The translations under genes were made by a program, and so were the position numbers. Under the pieces are notes generated by a model. That model ran no database searches, was not told the origin of the DNA, and was given only the letters and a program-made list of their open reading frames with translations. 64,000 nucleotides of DNA from Elusimicrobiota bacterium (GTDB lineage Bacteria > Elusimicrobiota > Elusimicrobia > UBA1565 > UBA9628), in assembly GCA_016218545.1 (NCBI GenBank), contig JACRDQ010000008.1, forward strand, positions 1-64,000. The letters are read 5' to 3'. This document shows positions 28,401 to 36,217 of the stretch, one piece after another (the first letter of the stretch is position 1; each line of letters begins with the position of its first letter).

Positions 28401-30967
28401 GGCTTGCCGGCCGGGGCGTAGGACTGGCCGAGGTCCTCCGTCTCCTGGAGGATGCCGTCGCGGTTGGCGTCCTCCGTGTCCATCCTCCCGTTGCCGTCGG
28501 CGTCCTCGTTGACGCCGCCCAGGTGGAAGTTGATCTCGTTGCCTCCGGTGGTGGCGCTGAAGTCGCCGAGCATGACGAACTCGAGGATGTTCTTCTGGGA
28601 GAAGTCCTCGCCCGAGACCGAGAAGGGATAGACGATCGACACCTCCTGGGTGCCGGCGTCGGAGAAGTCGTACTTGAAGCCCAGCACCTTCTGGGTCTCG
28701 TCCGACCCGGCCTCGACGTGCGGGTTGATGTCGAGCATCTTCACGTCCTCGGTGAACCACTGCAGGCGCGTGGGGTCGCTGGGCACCCCCGAGGGGTTGG
28801 AAGCGACCTTCCAGGAGGCGTCCAGGGTCGGGGCCAAGGTCTCCTGCTTGATGCCCTCCATGTTGTCGATCAGGGCGAAGTCGTTGAGGTTGGGGTTGTG
28901 GCGGCTCTGGGCGTACTCGCCCGCCACGGTGGTCATGTTCAGCCAGGAGAGGAGCTTGATGTCCTTGAGCCTGGCGTCGAACTCATAGGTGACGAGGCTG
29001 CGGGCGAGCTCGGTCACGGTGGGGACGGTGGGGGACTTGATCCCCGACTGGTAGAGGAGGGTCGAGCCCATGGAGAGCTTCTTCCAGTCGTAGGAGACCC
29101 GCGTCCCCAGCAGGGACTCGTTGGAGAGCCCCAGGAACGGGGCGACCTCGTAGGAGATCGAGATCTCCGAGTCCGGCCGGATGCGGTCCTCGTTGAAGAA
29201 GGTGATGAAGCCAGCGTCGTAGTCGATGAAGTAGTCCACGTTGCGCACGAGCTTCACGCGGTCGAGGAGCACGATCTCGCTCTGGGGGACGAGGGTGGGC
29301 TCGAGGAAGAAGGTCTTGAAGCGATAGCTGTACTCGACCCTGAAGACCCTCTTGGAGACCGGGGTGGGGGCGTAGAGGTCCGGGTCGGGCACCGTGGGAG
29401 AGTCGTTGGCCACGGAGAAGGGCTGGAGCAGGCGGAAGAGCCCGTTCTCGAAGTCGACGTCGATGGTCTCGGGGTATTTCTGCTGAGGCACGAGCGTCGA
29501 GCCGACCTCGTTGCGGGTCGTCGGGTCGAGGACGCGGAGCACGAAGTTCCCCCGGCCGTCGTCGCGCACGATCTGGTTCTGTCCGATGGAGTAGAAGGTC
29601 TTGAGCTCCCGGTTGTAGCCCGTCTCGGTCGAGACCACGATGGGGAGGTCCGAGGCCGTCTTGACGAGCTTGAGCCGTCCCGAGCCGCCGCTGACCGTCC
29701 AGGTGGATTGGACGGTGATGGACCGCCCCGCGGCGTCGACGTAATCGACCGCCACCACGTGCTGGGGCTGGAGCTGGGACCTGAAGGAGAGGATGCCCTT
29801 GGTATAGTCGATGGAGTAGTCGACCCCGGCGGCCAGGAGGGAGAAGCGTCCCGTGAAGCTGGAGGTGGGCACGCCCAGGTCGTCCACGATGAGCTCGACG
29901 TCGTTCAAGTTGATCTGCTGGCCCACGGCCTGCTGGGCGAGGTAGATCCGCTCGGAGCCGGCCTGGATGGGCAGGCGCACGGGCGAGGAGAAGGAGACGT
30001 CGTAGTACTGCCGTCGGACGTAGTTCGCGTCGGAGATGTCCGCGGAGGTGAACTGGCTGTTGCCGTAGAACTGGCGGAACTTGGTCTGCCCCTTGGTGCG
30101 GCTTCCGATGACGGCGGCCTGCAGGCCCTTGTACTTGACGTCCGCGCGGATGCCGAAGAGCTGCTTGTTGTACTGGACGAATTCCGTGGAAGGCAGGGAG
30201 AGGTCGATGTCGCCGAAGGAGACGTTCTGCACCACCTCGTTGGGGTCGCCCTGGTAGACGACCGAGATGTCCTGCTTGTTGGTCTTGGTGTCGTCGTAGT
30301 CCACGTTGACCGTGATCTTGGGCCCGACCTTGCCCTGCATCCGCAGCTGGAGCTGCTGGTCGATGTCGAGCATCCCAGCGGTCAAAGGCCGATTGGTCGT
30401 CTTCTGCTCGTTGAGGTAGCGCTTCTGCGAGTACTGGAAGGAGATGACCTTGCGTCCCGTGACCGAGAGGCTCGTGCCGTAGGTCGGGAGCTCCACCTCG
30501 GGGGGCGGGGGCTTGTGGGCGGCGGCGGTGGCGACGGCCACCTCATCGCCAGGGGCGTCGCCGGCCGGCAGGACCGGGGCCTCGACCGGCGCCTTGCCCT
30601 CCTCGATGTCCTTGCGCGCCTTGTTCCAGCGGTCCTGCGAGAACTCGATGGCCTTGAGGCGCTCGGTGAAATCGGAGAAGTCCCCGGGCTCGGCGGGGGC
30701 CTGCGCCGGGGGAAGCTCGAAGACCTTGCTCGGTTCGGGCCGGTCCAGGAGGAGGAGGGCCCCGGTCCCCGCGGGCACGAACACGGGCGCGGGGGCTGCC
30801 GGAGCCTCGGTCCCGACGGCCGGGGCGGGCTGCGGCGGGACCGGCTTCTGCGGAGCGGGCGCCTCAGCCGCGAAGTCCGGATCGTAGGGGAGGGAGAATT
30901 GAGCGTGCGCCCTTTCCGCGGACGCGGAAAAGAAGACGATCAATAGGAGCCGGATGAATGCGGTCAC
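25436..30967 (-). CDS. SprA-like giant outer-membrane translocon protein (T9SS)
   Basis: SVTGRKVISFQYSQ...; VSFGDIDLSLPSTEFVQYNKQLFGIRADVKYKGLQ; NVDYFIDYDAGFITFFNEDRIRPDSEISISYEVAPFLGLSNESLLGTRVSYDW; FALIDNMEGIKQETL; C-terminal beta-strand SYQLGSTLTFQF. Confidence 0.85.
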   Translation of the reverse strand: MTAFIRLLLIVFFSASAERAHAQFSLPYDPDFAAEAPAPQKPVPPQPAPAVGTEAPAAPAPVFVPAGTGALLLLDRPEPSKVFELPPAQAPAEPGDFSDFTERLKAIEFSQDRWNKARKDIEEGKAPVEAPVLPAGDAPGDEVAVATAAAHKPPPPEVELPTYGTSLSVTGRKVISFQYSQKRYLNEQKTTNRPLTAGMLDIDQQLQLRMQGKVGPKITVNVDYDDTKTNKQDISVVYQGDPNEVVQNVSFGDIDLSLPSTEFVQYNKQLFGIRADVKYKGLQAAVIGSRTKGQTKFRQFYGNSQFTSADISDANYVRRQYYDVSFSSPVRLPIQAGSERIYLAQQAVGQQINLNDVELIVDDLGVPTSSFTGRFSLLAAGVDYSIDYTKGILSFRSQLQPQHVVAVDYVDAAGRSITVQSTWTVSGGSGRLKLVKTASDLPIVVSTETGYNRELKTFYSIGQNQIVRDDGRGNFVLRVLDPTTRNEVGSTLVPQQKYPETIDVDFENGLFRLLQPFSVANDSPTVPDPDLYAPTPVSKRVFRVEYSYRFKTFFLEPTLVPQSEIVLLDRVKLVRNVDYFIDYDAGFITFFNEDRIRPDSEISISYEVAPFLGLSNESLLGTRVSYDWKKLSMGSTLLYQSGIKSPTVPTVTELARSLVTYEFDARLKDIKLLSWLNMTTVAGEYAQSRHNPNLNDFALIDNMEGIKQETLAPTLDASWKVASNPSGVPSDPTRLQWFTEDVKMLDINPHVEAGSDETQKVLGFKYDFSDAGTQEVSIVYPFSVSGEDFSQKNILEFVMLGDFSATTGGNEINFHLGGVNEDADGNGRMDTEDANRDGILQETEDLGQSYAPAGKPSAAYGAGNGRIDTEDLDQNARLDSQDFSGDDFGYLGSVALGNNTLHNATDSTDHTSIDFGANKWRTFQVPLNISTATASRWTSIKHIRISIRKKAGGSACAGMVCAIKFARIAVVGNTWLRGTSGDPSNGQGQTSNIETLTATPVNSVDNPDYLPIFNAGGQASEAFSDLYGDVSTLQKQTGSRNITEQALQLEFVNSGAPVGGVEPVVYTKRVFSRAVDVSQHRYFNFLIYGNADPNNVNVSGNKIFFLRVGNDTNFFEARVPITFTGWRKIQIHQADDNGDMIAEGWRATAPDVVILSSGVPSLQQVAQVMAGVRSTASPVGETKRGRIHLNEIYLSEPVTRVGTAKKFEANFEIPGWASFGAKHWSRDRNFQTPTSVVTNQNRREDSSYLNFSRLRFFPMNFSVSRAITETPSTVKTGDLSNTVNLLQQGRVVTWNGTASGNFALGAWPRLSVGHTRVRTEYELLTRADDRQTYNASLNYGVPVNWRVLPKSVDASYSMSRHDVSFESLLARSLPGNANTRELSQTYIGRLTFQPWQGAGFNPNYSLTRVIERRADLITSGESTHAYAKSLNQSAGFNSNWRLLRWLNPQLNYTVDIIENNNLSVSTYVVFGSTFIFDVGQIKTVNRNANGSLNLPISIAEIFQGSKFFRSFHITSSYQVQDGDVWNAVEKGLRSQFGFWVRESLRPKNPAAQRANQTLRDTFNSSQRWNPIEAYDLRGRWSAFKTIALSNNYLKSVERTDVTGTVSKRVSTTLPDMVASVGELEKLWFTDRWMSSTQMNFKYSFRKTEAVATSLEDEESFGTDLRTIVLKKFDSLINYNFRVSEKKDLRINEMVQRVSHEDATVQVTFDVKKFRFTPKMDYTNDVTKLGTGLKTQDLTTLTPSMLVRADLALPKGLKLPGAAKPLMFTNRIIWTTTMSMAQKTSPITVADNSRLFTLNTSGDYEIAKNLRMTMNGAFSRLWHKYLKEEEFVSYQLGSTLTFQF

Positions 30968-31004
30968 GTAATGGGAATAGCCAGCGTCCCCGGCGTGACG
31001 CTGT

Positions 31005-31022
31005 TCGCGCGTATACGCGCGA
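31005..31022. promoter_or_regulatory. Perfect 18-bp palindrome in the predicted sprA-like 5' leader
   Basis: TCGCGCGTATACGCGCGA equals its own reverse complement; a second inverted repeat CAGCGTC (30982-30988)/GACGCTG (30997-31003) lies nearer the start. Confidence 0.6.
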
Positions 31023-31030
31023 GCGCGTGA

Positions 31031-31059
31031 AGTATAACAGGGCCTGATATATCTGTCAA
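31031..31059 (-). promoter_or_regulatory. Near-consensus sigma70 promoter for the sprA-like gene
   Basis: Minus strand TTGACA (31059-31054), 17-nt spacer, TATACT (31036-31031). Confidence 0.75.
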
Positions 31060-31093
31060 GACTAGAATAGTCTGCCAGAGCATTGTTACAGAA

Positions 31094-31154
31094 TGGGGTC
31101 GGTCTTCGACTTGTTCCCGTTCGAATAAGTTGAATAAGTTGAAGACTGACCCCA
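31094..31154 (+). repeat. 61-bp inverted-repeat (REP/MITE-like) element
   Basis: Arms TGGGGTCGGTCTTCGACTTGTTC (31094-31116) and GAATAAGTTGAAGACTGACCCCA (31132-31154): 20/23 complementary, and the three mismatches are G.U wobbles in plus-strand RNA. Confidence 0.7.
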
Positions 31155-31179
31155 GCACGACTATGTTAATATGTGGGGG

Positions 31180-34100
31180 ATGGCGGATCCTTCCGACGCC
31201 AGCCGGGGCCAGGAGCGCCTCCGCCTGGCCGACAGGGCTTACGAGGCCGGGCATTGGGGCGAGGCTGAGCGGGAATACCGCGAGGCCGCCCGCCGTCTCC
31301 CCGGCTCGGTGGACGCCCTCTGCGGATTAGGCCGCAGCCTGGCCAAGCTCGACCGGCTCGACGAGGCGCTGGCGGCGTTCCGGTCCGCCCTCGAAGCCGA
31401 GCCGGGCCACGGCTCGTCCCTCTACCATCTGGCGCTCTGCCTGGACCGCCAGGGCAAGACCGGTCCCGCCCTGGCCGCGTACGAGGAGTTCCTCTCTGCC
31501 CCGTCCGCCGCGACCTCCGGCTATGCTCCGGGCGCGCGCCGCCGCGCAGCGGACCTCAAGTCCCGCCCCGCGCCGCCACCTGAGACGCTGACCATGGCGG
31601 GTCCGGCCGCCGACGGCCAGGGCACCCTCACCCTGGGAGACGTCGCCGGCCCTCCCGGCGTCCGGGTCTCGGGGTGGAGGGTCGGCGAGGTCGTCGACGA
31701 ACTCTACGAGGTGGAGTCCGTGCTGGGAGAGGGCGGGTTCGGCTCGGTGCACAAGGTGCGGCATCTCGGCTGGCATATCGACGTGGCGGTGAAATCTCCG
31801 CGCGAGGACAAGGTGTCGAGCCGTAAGGCCATGGAGCGCTTCGTGCACGAGGCCAACACCTGGGTGGGACTGGGCCTGCACCCGCACATCGTGACCTGCT
31901 ACTTCGTCCGGCTCGTGGGCGGGCTCCCCCGCATCTTCATCGAGTGTCTCGAGGGCGGCAGCCTCAAGGAGTGGCTCGAGGCGCGCAGGATCGTCGACGC
32001 CCGCAGCGCGCTGGACATCGCTATCCAGATCAGCCGCGCCATGGAGCGCAGCCACGGCGCGGGCCTGGTGCACCGGGACCTCAAGCCCGGCAACTGCCTC
32101 ATGACCCCGGGCGGGACCCTGAAAGTGACGGACTTCGGCCTGGCCAAGTGGGGCGACGCGGACGAGGTCCCGGACGACGGTTCCGAGCCCGCGGCCGGGG
32201 ACAAGGTCGCCAGGGCCCGGGAAGCGACCATGACCGGGCGCCTGGGCACGCCCGAGTACATGGCTCCCGAGCAGTGGTACCGGGCGGGCTCCGCTGGCGC
32301 GGCCGCGGACGCCTGGGCCTTCGGGGTCATCCTCTTCGAGCTCATGTGCGGCAACCGCCCCTTCGCCATGGCCGACGGCGAGCCCCCGGACGCCTTCTAC
32401 TGCCGCATGCTCGAGAGCGGCTGGGCCTTCAAGTTCCGGGAGGACGCGCCGCCCGGCATCCGGGCCGTGCTGGACTCGTGCCTGACGCCGGAACCCAAGA
32501 AGCGCGAGTCGCGGTTCAGCGTACTGAGGGAGCGTCTCGAGGCGGAGTACGCGGCGCTCTATAAGACCCCCTATCCGCGCGAGCCGGTCAAGGAGACGCC
32601 GCTCCTGGCCGACGCCCTGAGCAATCAAGGCGTGTCCCTGGCCGACCTGGGACGCACCGACGAGGCGGCCAAGCTCTTCGGCCGGGCGCTCAAGCAGGAC
32701 CCGACCCACCCGGCCGGGGTCTACAACCAGGGAGTGGTGCTCCTTCGGGAGGGGAAGACCACGGCCAAGGAGCTTCGCGGCCGGCTCGAGGTGTGCAGGC
32801 GCTCCCGGCCCAAGGAATGGGTCCCGGCCTTCCTGCTCGGCCTCGTCCGCCTAGCCGAGGGCGGCCAGGAGGCCGCGCTCAAGGACCTCAAGGAGGCGGA
32901 GCGGCTCTCGCACAACCCGCTGGCGCGCAAAGCGCTCGAAAAGGCCAAGTCCGGCGGAGCGACCCCGCCCCTGGAGCTCTTCGTCACCTTGCCCATGGGG
33001 GCCGAGGGCGCGCGGGTAGAGGAGGCGAGCTTCCAGGTCCTCCTGACCCGGGCCAGGAAGGAGGCTGACGCCGGGGAGGCAGGCCAGGCCTACAAGACGC
33101 TCATGAAAGCCAGGAGCGTCAAGGGGTATCAGCGGGACAGCCAGGCCCTGGACCTCCAGGAGACCCTCGCGTCCAAGGGCGCCAGCCACGGGTTCCGCGG
33201 GGGATGGCAGAAGGCGTTCCTCGAGGGTTCCGAGGGCAGCCTGTCGGTCGCGGTCTCCGCGGACGGAGGCCGCGCGGTCTCCGGCCACGAGGACGGGGTG
33301 GTCCGGGTCTGGGACCTCAAGACCGGCAAGCGTCTCCACTCCCTCCAGGGGCACGCCGGCCCCGCGAGCGCGGCGGCCTTCCTGCCGGACGGGATGGCGG
33401 TGGTCTCGGGGAGCGCGGACGGGAGCCTCAAGGTCTGGGACCTGATCTCCGGCCACTGCGTCAAGACCCTCGTGGGCCATGCCGCCAGGGTCAGCCAGGT
33501 GCTCATCCTGCCGGACGGCGGTCACGCCGTCTCGGCCAGCGACGACGGGACGCTCAGGACCTGGAGCCTGGAGAGCGGCAGGAACAAGAGGACCATCAAG
33601 GCGCACCCCGGCCCCGTGGCCGGCGTCAGCCTCAGCCTCGACGGCGGGGTGGTCGCCTCCGTGGGCCCCGACGACGAGCGGAGGTCCTGCCTCAGGCGCT
33701 GGGATCCCATGCGCGGCTCTGCCGTGGATTCACGCCCTTTCATGGGGACGCTCTGCAGCGTGGACCTCGTGCCGGATGGACGCTTCGCGCTCCTGGGGAC
33801 CGCAGACGGCGGTCTGGTTCATTGGGCCGCGGGCTTGCCCGCGGCAGCGGCCAAGGTGGAGTGCCACGGGGGAGCGATCCGCGCGGTCGTGGTCTCTCCG
33901 GACGGCAAGGCCGCCATCTCGGGGGGCGATGACAAGGCGCTCAAGTTCTGGGACTTCTCCGGGCCGGAGGGCGTGTCGGAGCAGTGGGTCTTCGACGGGC
34001 ATCAGGAGCCTGTCCTGGCCGCCTGCTTCACCAGGGGGGCCAGGTTCGCGCTCTCGGCCGGCAAGGACGGCCTGCGGGAATGGGAGCTCGACTGGGAGCA

Positions 34101-35433
34101 CCGGTTTCCCGAGCGCGCGGATTGGGACGACGCGGCCAAGCCTTTCGTGCACGTTTTCCTGCTGCGCCAGGGGAGGTCTCCTTCACGCACGGTCGAGCTG
34201 CCCGAGGCGGAGCTCAAGGACCTCATGGACGAACTGGGAAGGCGCGGCTTCGGCTGGCTCCGGGCCGAGGGCGTCAGCGCCATGCTCGCAGGCCGGCCCC
34301 TGCCCTCGCAGAAGGTGGAGCGCGGGTTCCGGCCCACTCCGATCGCGGATAGCCAGTCCGCTCTTCCCGGGTTCTTCAAGTACTTCTTCATCACCCTCGG
34401 AGTGCTCGGGGTGAGCGCCGCGCTCTGGGTGCTGCGCAGCTTCCAGCACCGCATGCCCGAGGAACTCGGCAGCAGCCTGGAGGCCAAGCGCTCTGCGAAC
34501 TCGGACTTCCTCCCCGCGAAGAAAGGGGAGGCCGCTGCGCCGCTCCCGGCCGCCGCTCCTGCGGACAGCCTGAGTTTCTTCGAGAGGGCCAAGACCGCCC
34601 TTCCGGACCTTCCGGAGGTGCAGAGGGCTCGCATCGCTTATCATGAGGCTCCGGCGGGCATGGTGAAGGTGCCGGCCGGGGCCTTCCTCATGGGCTCGCC
34701 GTGGCGGGAAGGGGCTGAGGACGAGCACCCGCAGCGCTCGGTCTACCTGGACGCGTTCTACATCGACAAGTACGAGGTCACCAACGCACAATACCGCAGG
34801 TGCGTGGAAGCCGGGGCCTGCCGGCAGCTCGCGCTCAAGGACTGCCGTGTCCACAACGGCAGCAATTGGGTGAAGGGAGAGCCCTTGCTGGATATCTTCC
34901 TCGCCGACGACCACCCGGTGGTGTGCGCCTCCTGGTCCGACGCGGACGCCTACTGCGCGTGGGCGGGCAGGCACGGCAAACGGCTGCCCACGGAGGCCGA
35001 GTGGGAGAAGGCGGCCGGCGGTTACGACGGCCGGGCCTTCCCTTGGGGGGACGACCCGCCGGCAGGCGCGGGGTTCTGGCGCATGAACTGGGGCGAAGGC
35101 TCGGACCAGAACAGATGGGCGGAGGACGGGAACCTATTCACCGCGCCCGTCGGGGCCTATCCGAAGGGAGTCAGTCCCTACGGGGTCTTCGACATGGCAG
35201 GCAACGCAGCGGAGTGGGTGGCGGACCGGTACGACGGATCCTACTATGCCCGCAGCCCCAGGCGCGACCCCAGAGGACCGGCGTCGGGAGAGTATCGGAT
35301 CTGCCGCGGCGGGGCGTGGGTCCTCAACGCCCCGCTCTGCCGCGCCAGGGCGCGCCTGAGCGTCGCCCTGGGCGTTCCCATGGACTACACGGGATTCCGC
35401 TGCGCCGCGTCCGCGGCCCCGGGCGGTCTTTGA
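31180..35433 (+). CDS. Multidomain TPR - Ser/Thr kinase - TPR - WD40 - TM - FGE-sulfatase protein
   Basis: Kinase GEGGFGSVHKV, VAVKSP, LVHRDLKPGNCLM, VTDFGLAKWG, GTPEYMAPEQW; WD repeats VRVWDLKTGKRLHSLQGHAG; TM YFFITLGVLGVSAALWVL; FGE MVKVPAGAFLMGSP, LPTEAEWEKAA, VFDMAGNAAEWV, CRGGAW. Upstream in-frame ATG at 31171. Confidence 0.92.
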   Translation: MADPSDASRGQERLRLADRAYEAGHWGEAEREYREAARRLPGSVDALCGLGRSLAKLDRLDEALAAFRSALEAEPGHGSSLYHLALCLDRQGKTGPALAAYEEFLSAPSAATSGYAPGARRRAADLKSRPAPPPETLTMAGPAADGQGTLTLGDVAGPPGVRVSGWRVGEVVDELYEVESVLGEGGFGSVHKVRHLGWHIDVAVKSPREDKVSSRKAMERFVHEANTWVGLGLHPHIVTCYFVRLVGGLPRIFIECLEGGSLKEWLEARRIVDARSALDIAIQISRAMERSHGAGLVHRDLKPGNCLMTPGGTLKVTDFGLAKWGDADEVPDDGSEPAAGDKVARAREATMTGRLGTPEYMAPEQWYRAGSAGAAADAWAFGVILFELMCGNRPFAMADGEPPDAFYCRMLESGWAFKFREDAPPGIRAVLDSCLTPEPKKRESRFSVLRERLEAEYAALYKTPYPREPVKETPLLADALSNQGVSLADLGRTDEAAKLFGRALKQDPTHPAGVYNQGVVLLREGKTTAKELRGRLEVCRRSRPKEWVPAFLLGLVRLAEGGQEAALKDLKEAERLSHNPLARKALEKAKSGGATPPLELFVTLPMGAEGARVEEASFQVLLTRARKEADAGEAGQAYKTLMKARSVKGYQRDSQALDLQETLASKGASHGFRGGWQKAFLEGSEGSLSVAVSADGGRAVSGHEDGVVRVWDLKTGKRLHSLQGHAGPASAAAFLPDGMAVVSGSADGSLKVWDLISGHCVKTLVGHAARVSQVLILPDGGHAVSASDDGTLRTWSLESGRNKRTIKAHPGPVAGVSLSLDGGVVASVGPDDERRSCLRRWDPMRGSAVDSRPFMGTLCSVDLVPDGRFALLGTADGGLVHWAAGLPAAAAKVECHGGAIRAVVVSPDGKAAISGGDDKALKFWDFSGPEGVSEQWVFDGHQEPVLAACFTRGARFALSAGKDGLREWELDWEHRFPERADWDDAAKPFVHVFLLRQGRSPSRTVELPEAELKDLMDELGRRGFGWLRAEGVSAMLAGRPLPSQKVERGFRPTPIADSQSALPGFFKYFFITLGVLGVSAALWVLRSFQHRMPEELGSSLEAKRSANSDFLPAKKGEAAAPLPAAAPADSLSFFERAKTALPDLPEVQRARIAYHEAPAGMVKVPAGAFLMGSPWREGAEDEHPQRSVYLDAFYIDKYEVTNAQYRRCVEAGACRQLALKDCRVHNGSNWVKGEPLLDIFLADDHPVVCASWSDADAYCAWAGRHGKRLPTEAEWEKAAGGYDGRAFPWGDDPPAGAGFWRMNWGEGSDQNRWAEDGNLFTAPVGAYPKGVSPYGVFDMAGNAAEWVADRYDGSYYARSPRRDPRGPASGEYRICRGGAWVLNAPLCRARARLSVALGVPMDYTGFRCAASAAPGGL

Positions 35434-35448
35434 TATACTACGAGGAGG

Positions 35449-36210
35449 ATGAGCGGTCTGCGCGGAGGGCTCGAGGTCTCGTTCCGCGCCTTGAGCGACG
35501 TGGGCCGCGTGCGCTCCGAGAACCAGGACGCGTGGTTCGCGGACCAGAAGGCGGGGATCTTCCTGGTGGCCGACGGCATGGGCGGCATGACCGCCGGCGG
35601 AGTGGCGGCCAAGGCCGCGGCCGAGGTCCTGCCAAAGCTCCTTGCCGAGCGCCTGTCCGGCATGAAGGCCCCTACGGAGAAGGCTTTCGCGGATGCCGCG
35701 GCCGAGTCCGTGGCGGATTTCAGCGCGGCCCTCTACGCGAGGAGCATGAAGGACCGCAGGCTCGAAGGCACCGGCACGACCGTGGTCCTGGCCCTCATCC
35801 GGGGCCGGTGCGCCTACATCGCCAACCTGGGCGATAGCCGCGCCTACCTCTACAAAGGGGGGCTCAGGCAGGTGACGGAGGATCATTCCCTGGCGGCCGC
35901 GCTCCAGAGGCTCGGCAAGCTCACCCCTGAGCAGGCCGCGGTCCACCCCGGGCGCAGCACGCTCACGCGCTACGCCGGGATGAAGGAGCGGGCCGAGGCG
36001 GACGTGCGCCTCATCCATCTCAAGGGCTCCTGCCGCCTGCTCCTGTGCTCGGACGGCCTGACCGGGATGGTCCCGGATGAGCGCATCGCGTCCATCCTGG
36101 CCCTGGTGAAGGACCCGGCCGAAGCCTGCCGCAGGCTGGTGGACGAAGCCAACGAGGCCGGAGGCAGGGACAACGTCACGGCCCTGCTGGCGGACCTCAG
36201 GCATCCCTGA
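35449..36210 (+). CDS. PP2C-type Ser/Thr phosphatase
   Basis: VRSENQDAWFADQKAGIFLVADGMGGMTAGGVAA, ANLGDSRAYLYKGG, LLCSDGLTGMV, AGGRDNVTALL. Confidence 0.95.
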   Translation: MSGLRGGLEVSFRALSDVGRVRSENQDAWFADQKAGIFLVADGMGGMTAGGVAAKAAAEVLPKLLAERLSGMKAPTEKAFADAAAESVADFSAALYARSMKDRRLEGTGTTVVLALIRGRCAYIANLGDSRAYLYKGGLRQVTEDHSLAAALQRLGKLTPEQAAVHPGRSTLTRYAGMKERAEADVRLIHLKGSCRLLLCSDGLTGMVPDERIASILALVKDPAEACRRLVDEANEAGGRDNVTALLADLRHP

Positions 36211-36217
36211 GAGCCCC

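Noticed and set aside
25004-30946. 1980-aa plus-strand ORF antisense to the sprA-like gene
   Set aside because: Low-complexity E/V/G/L/D/R-rich translation typical of antisense shadow ORFs in GC-rich DNA; the minus-strand frame has coherent SprA-like domains.
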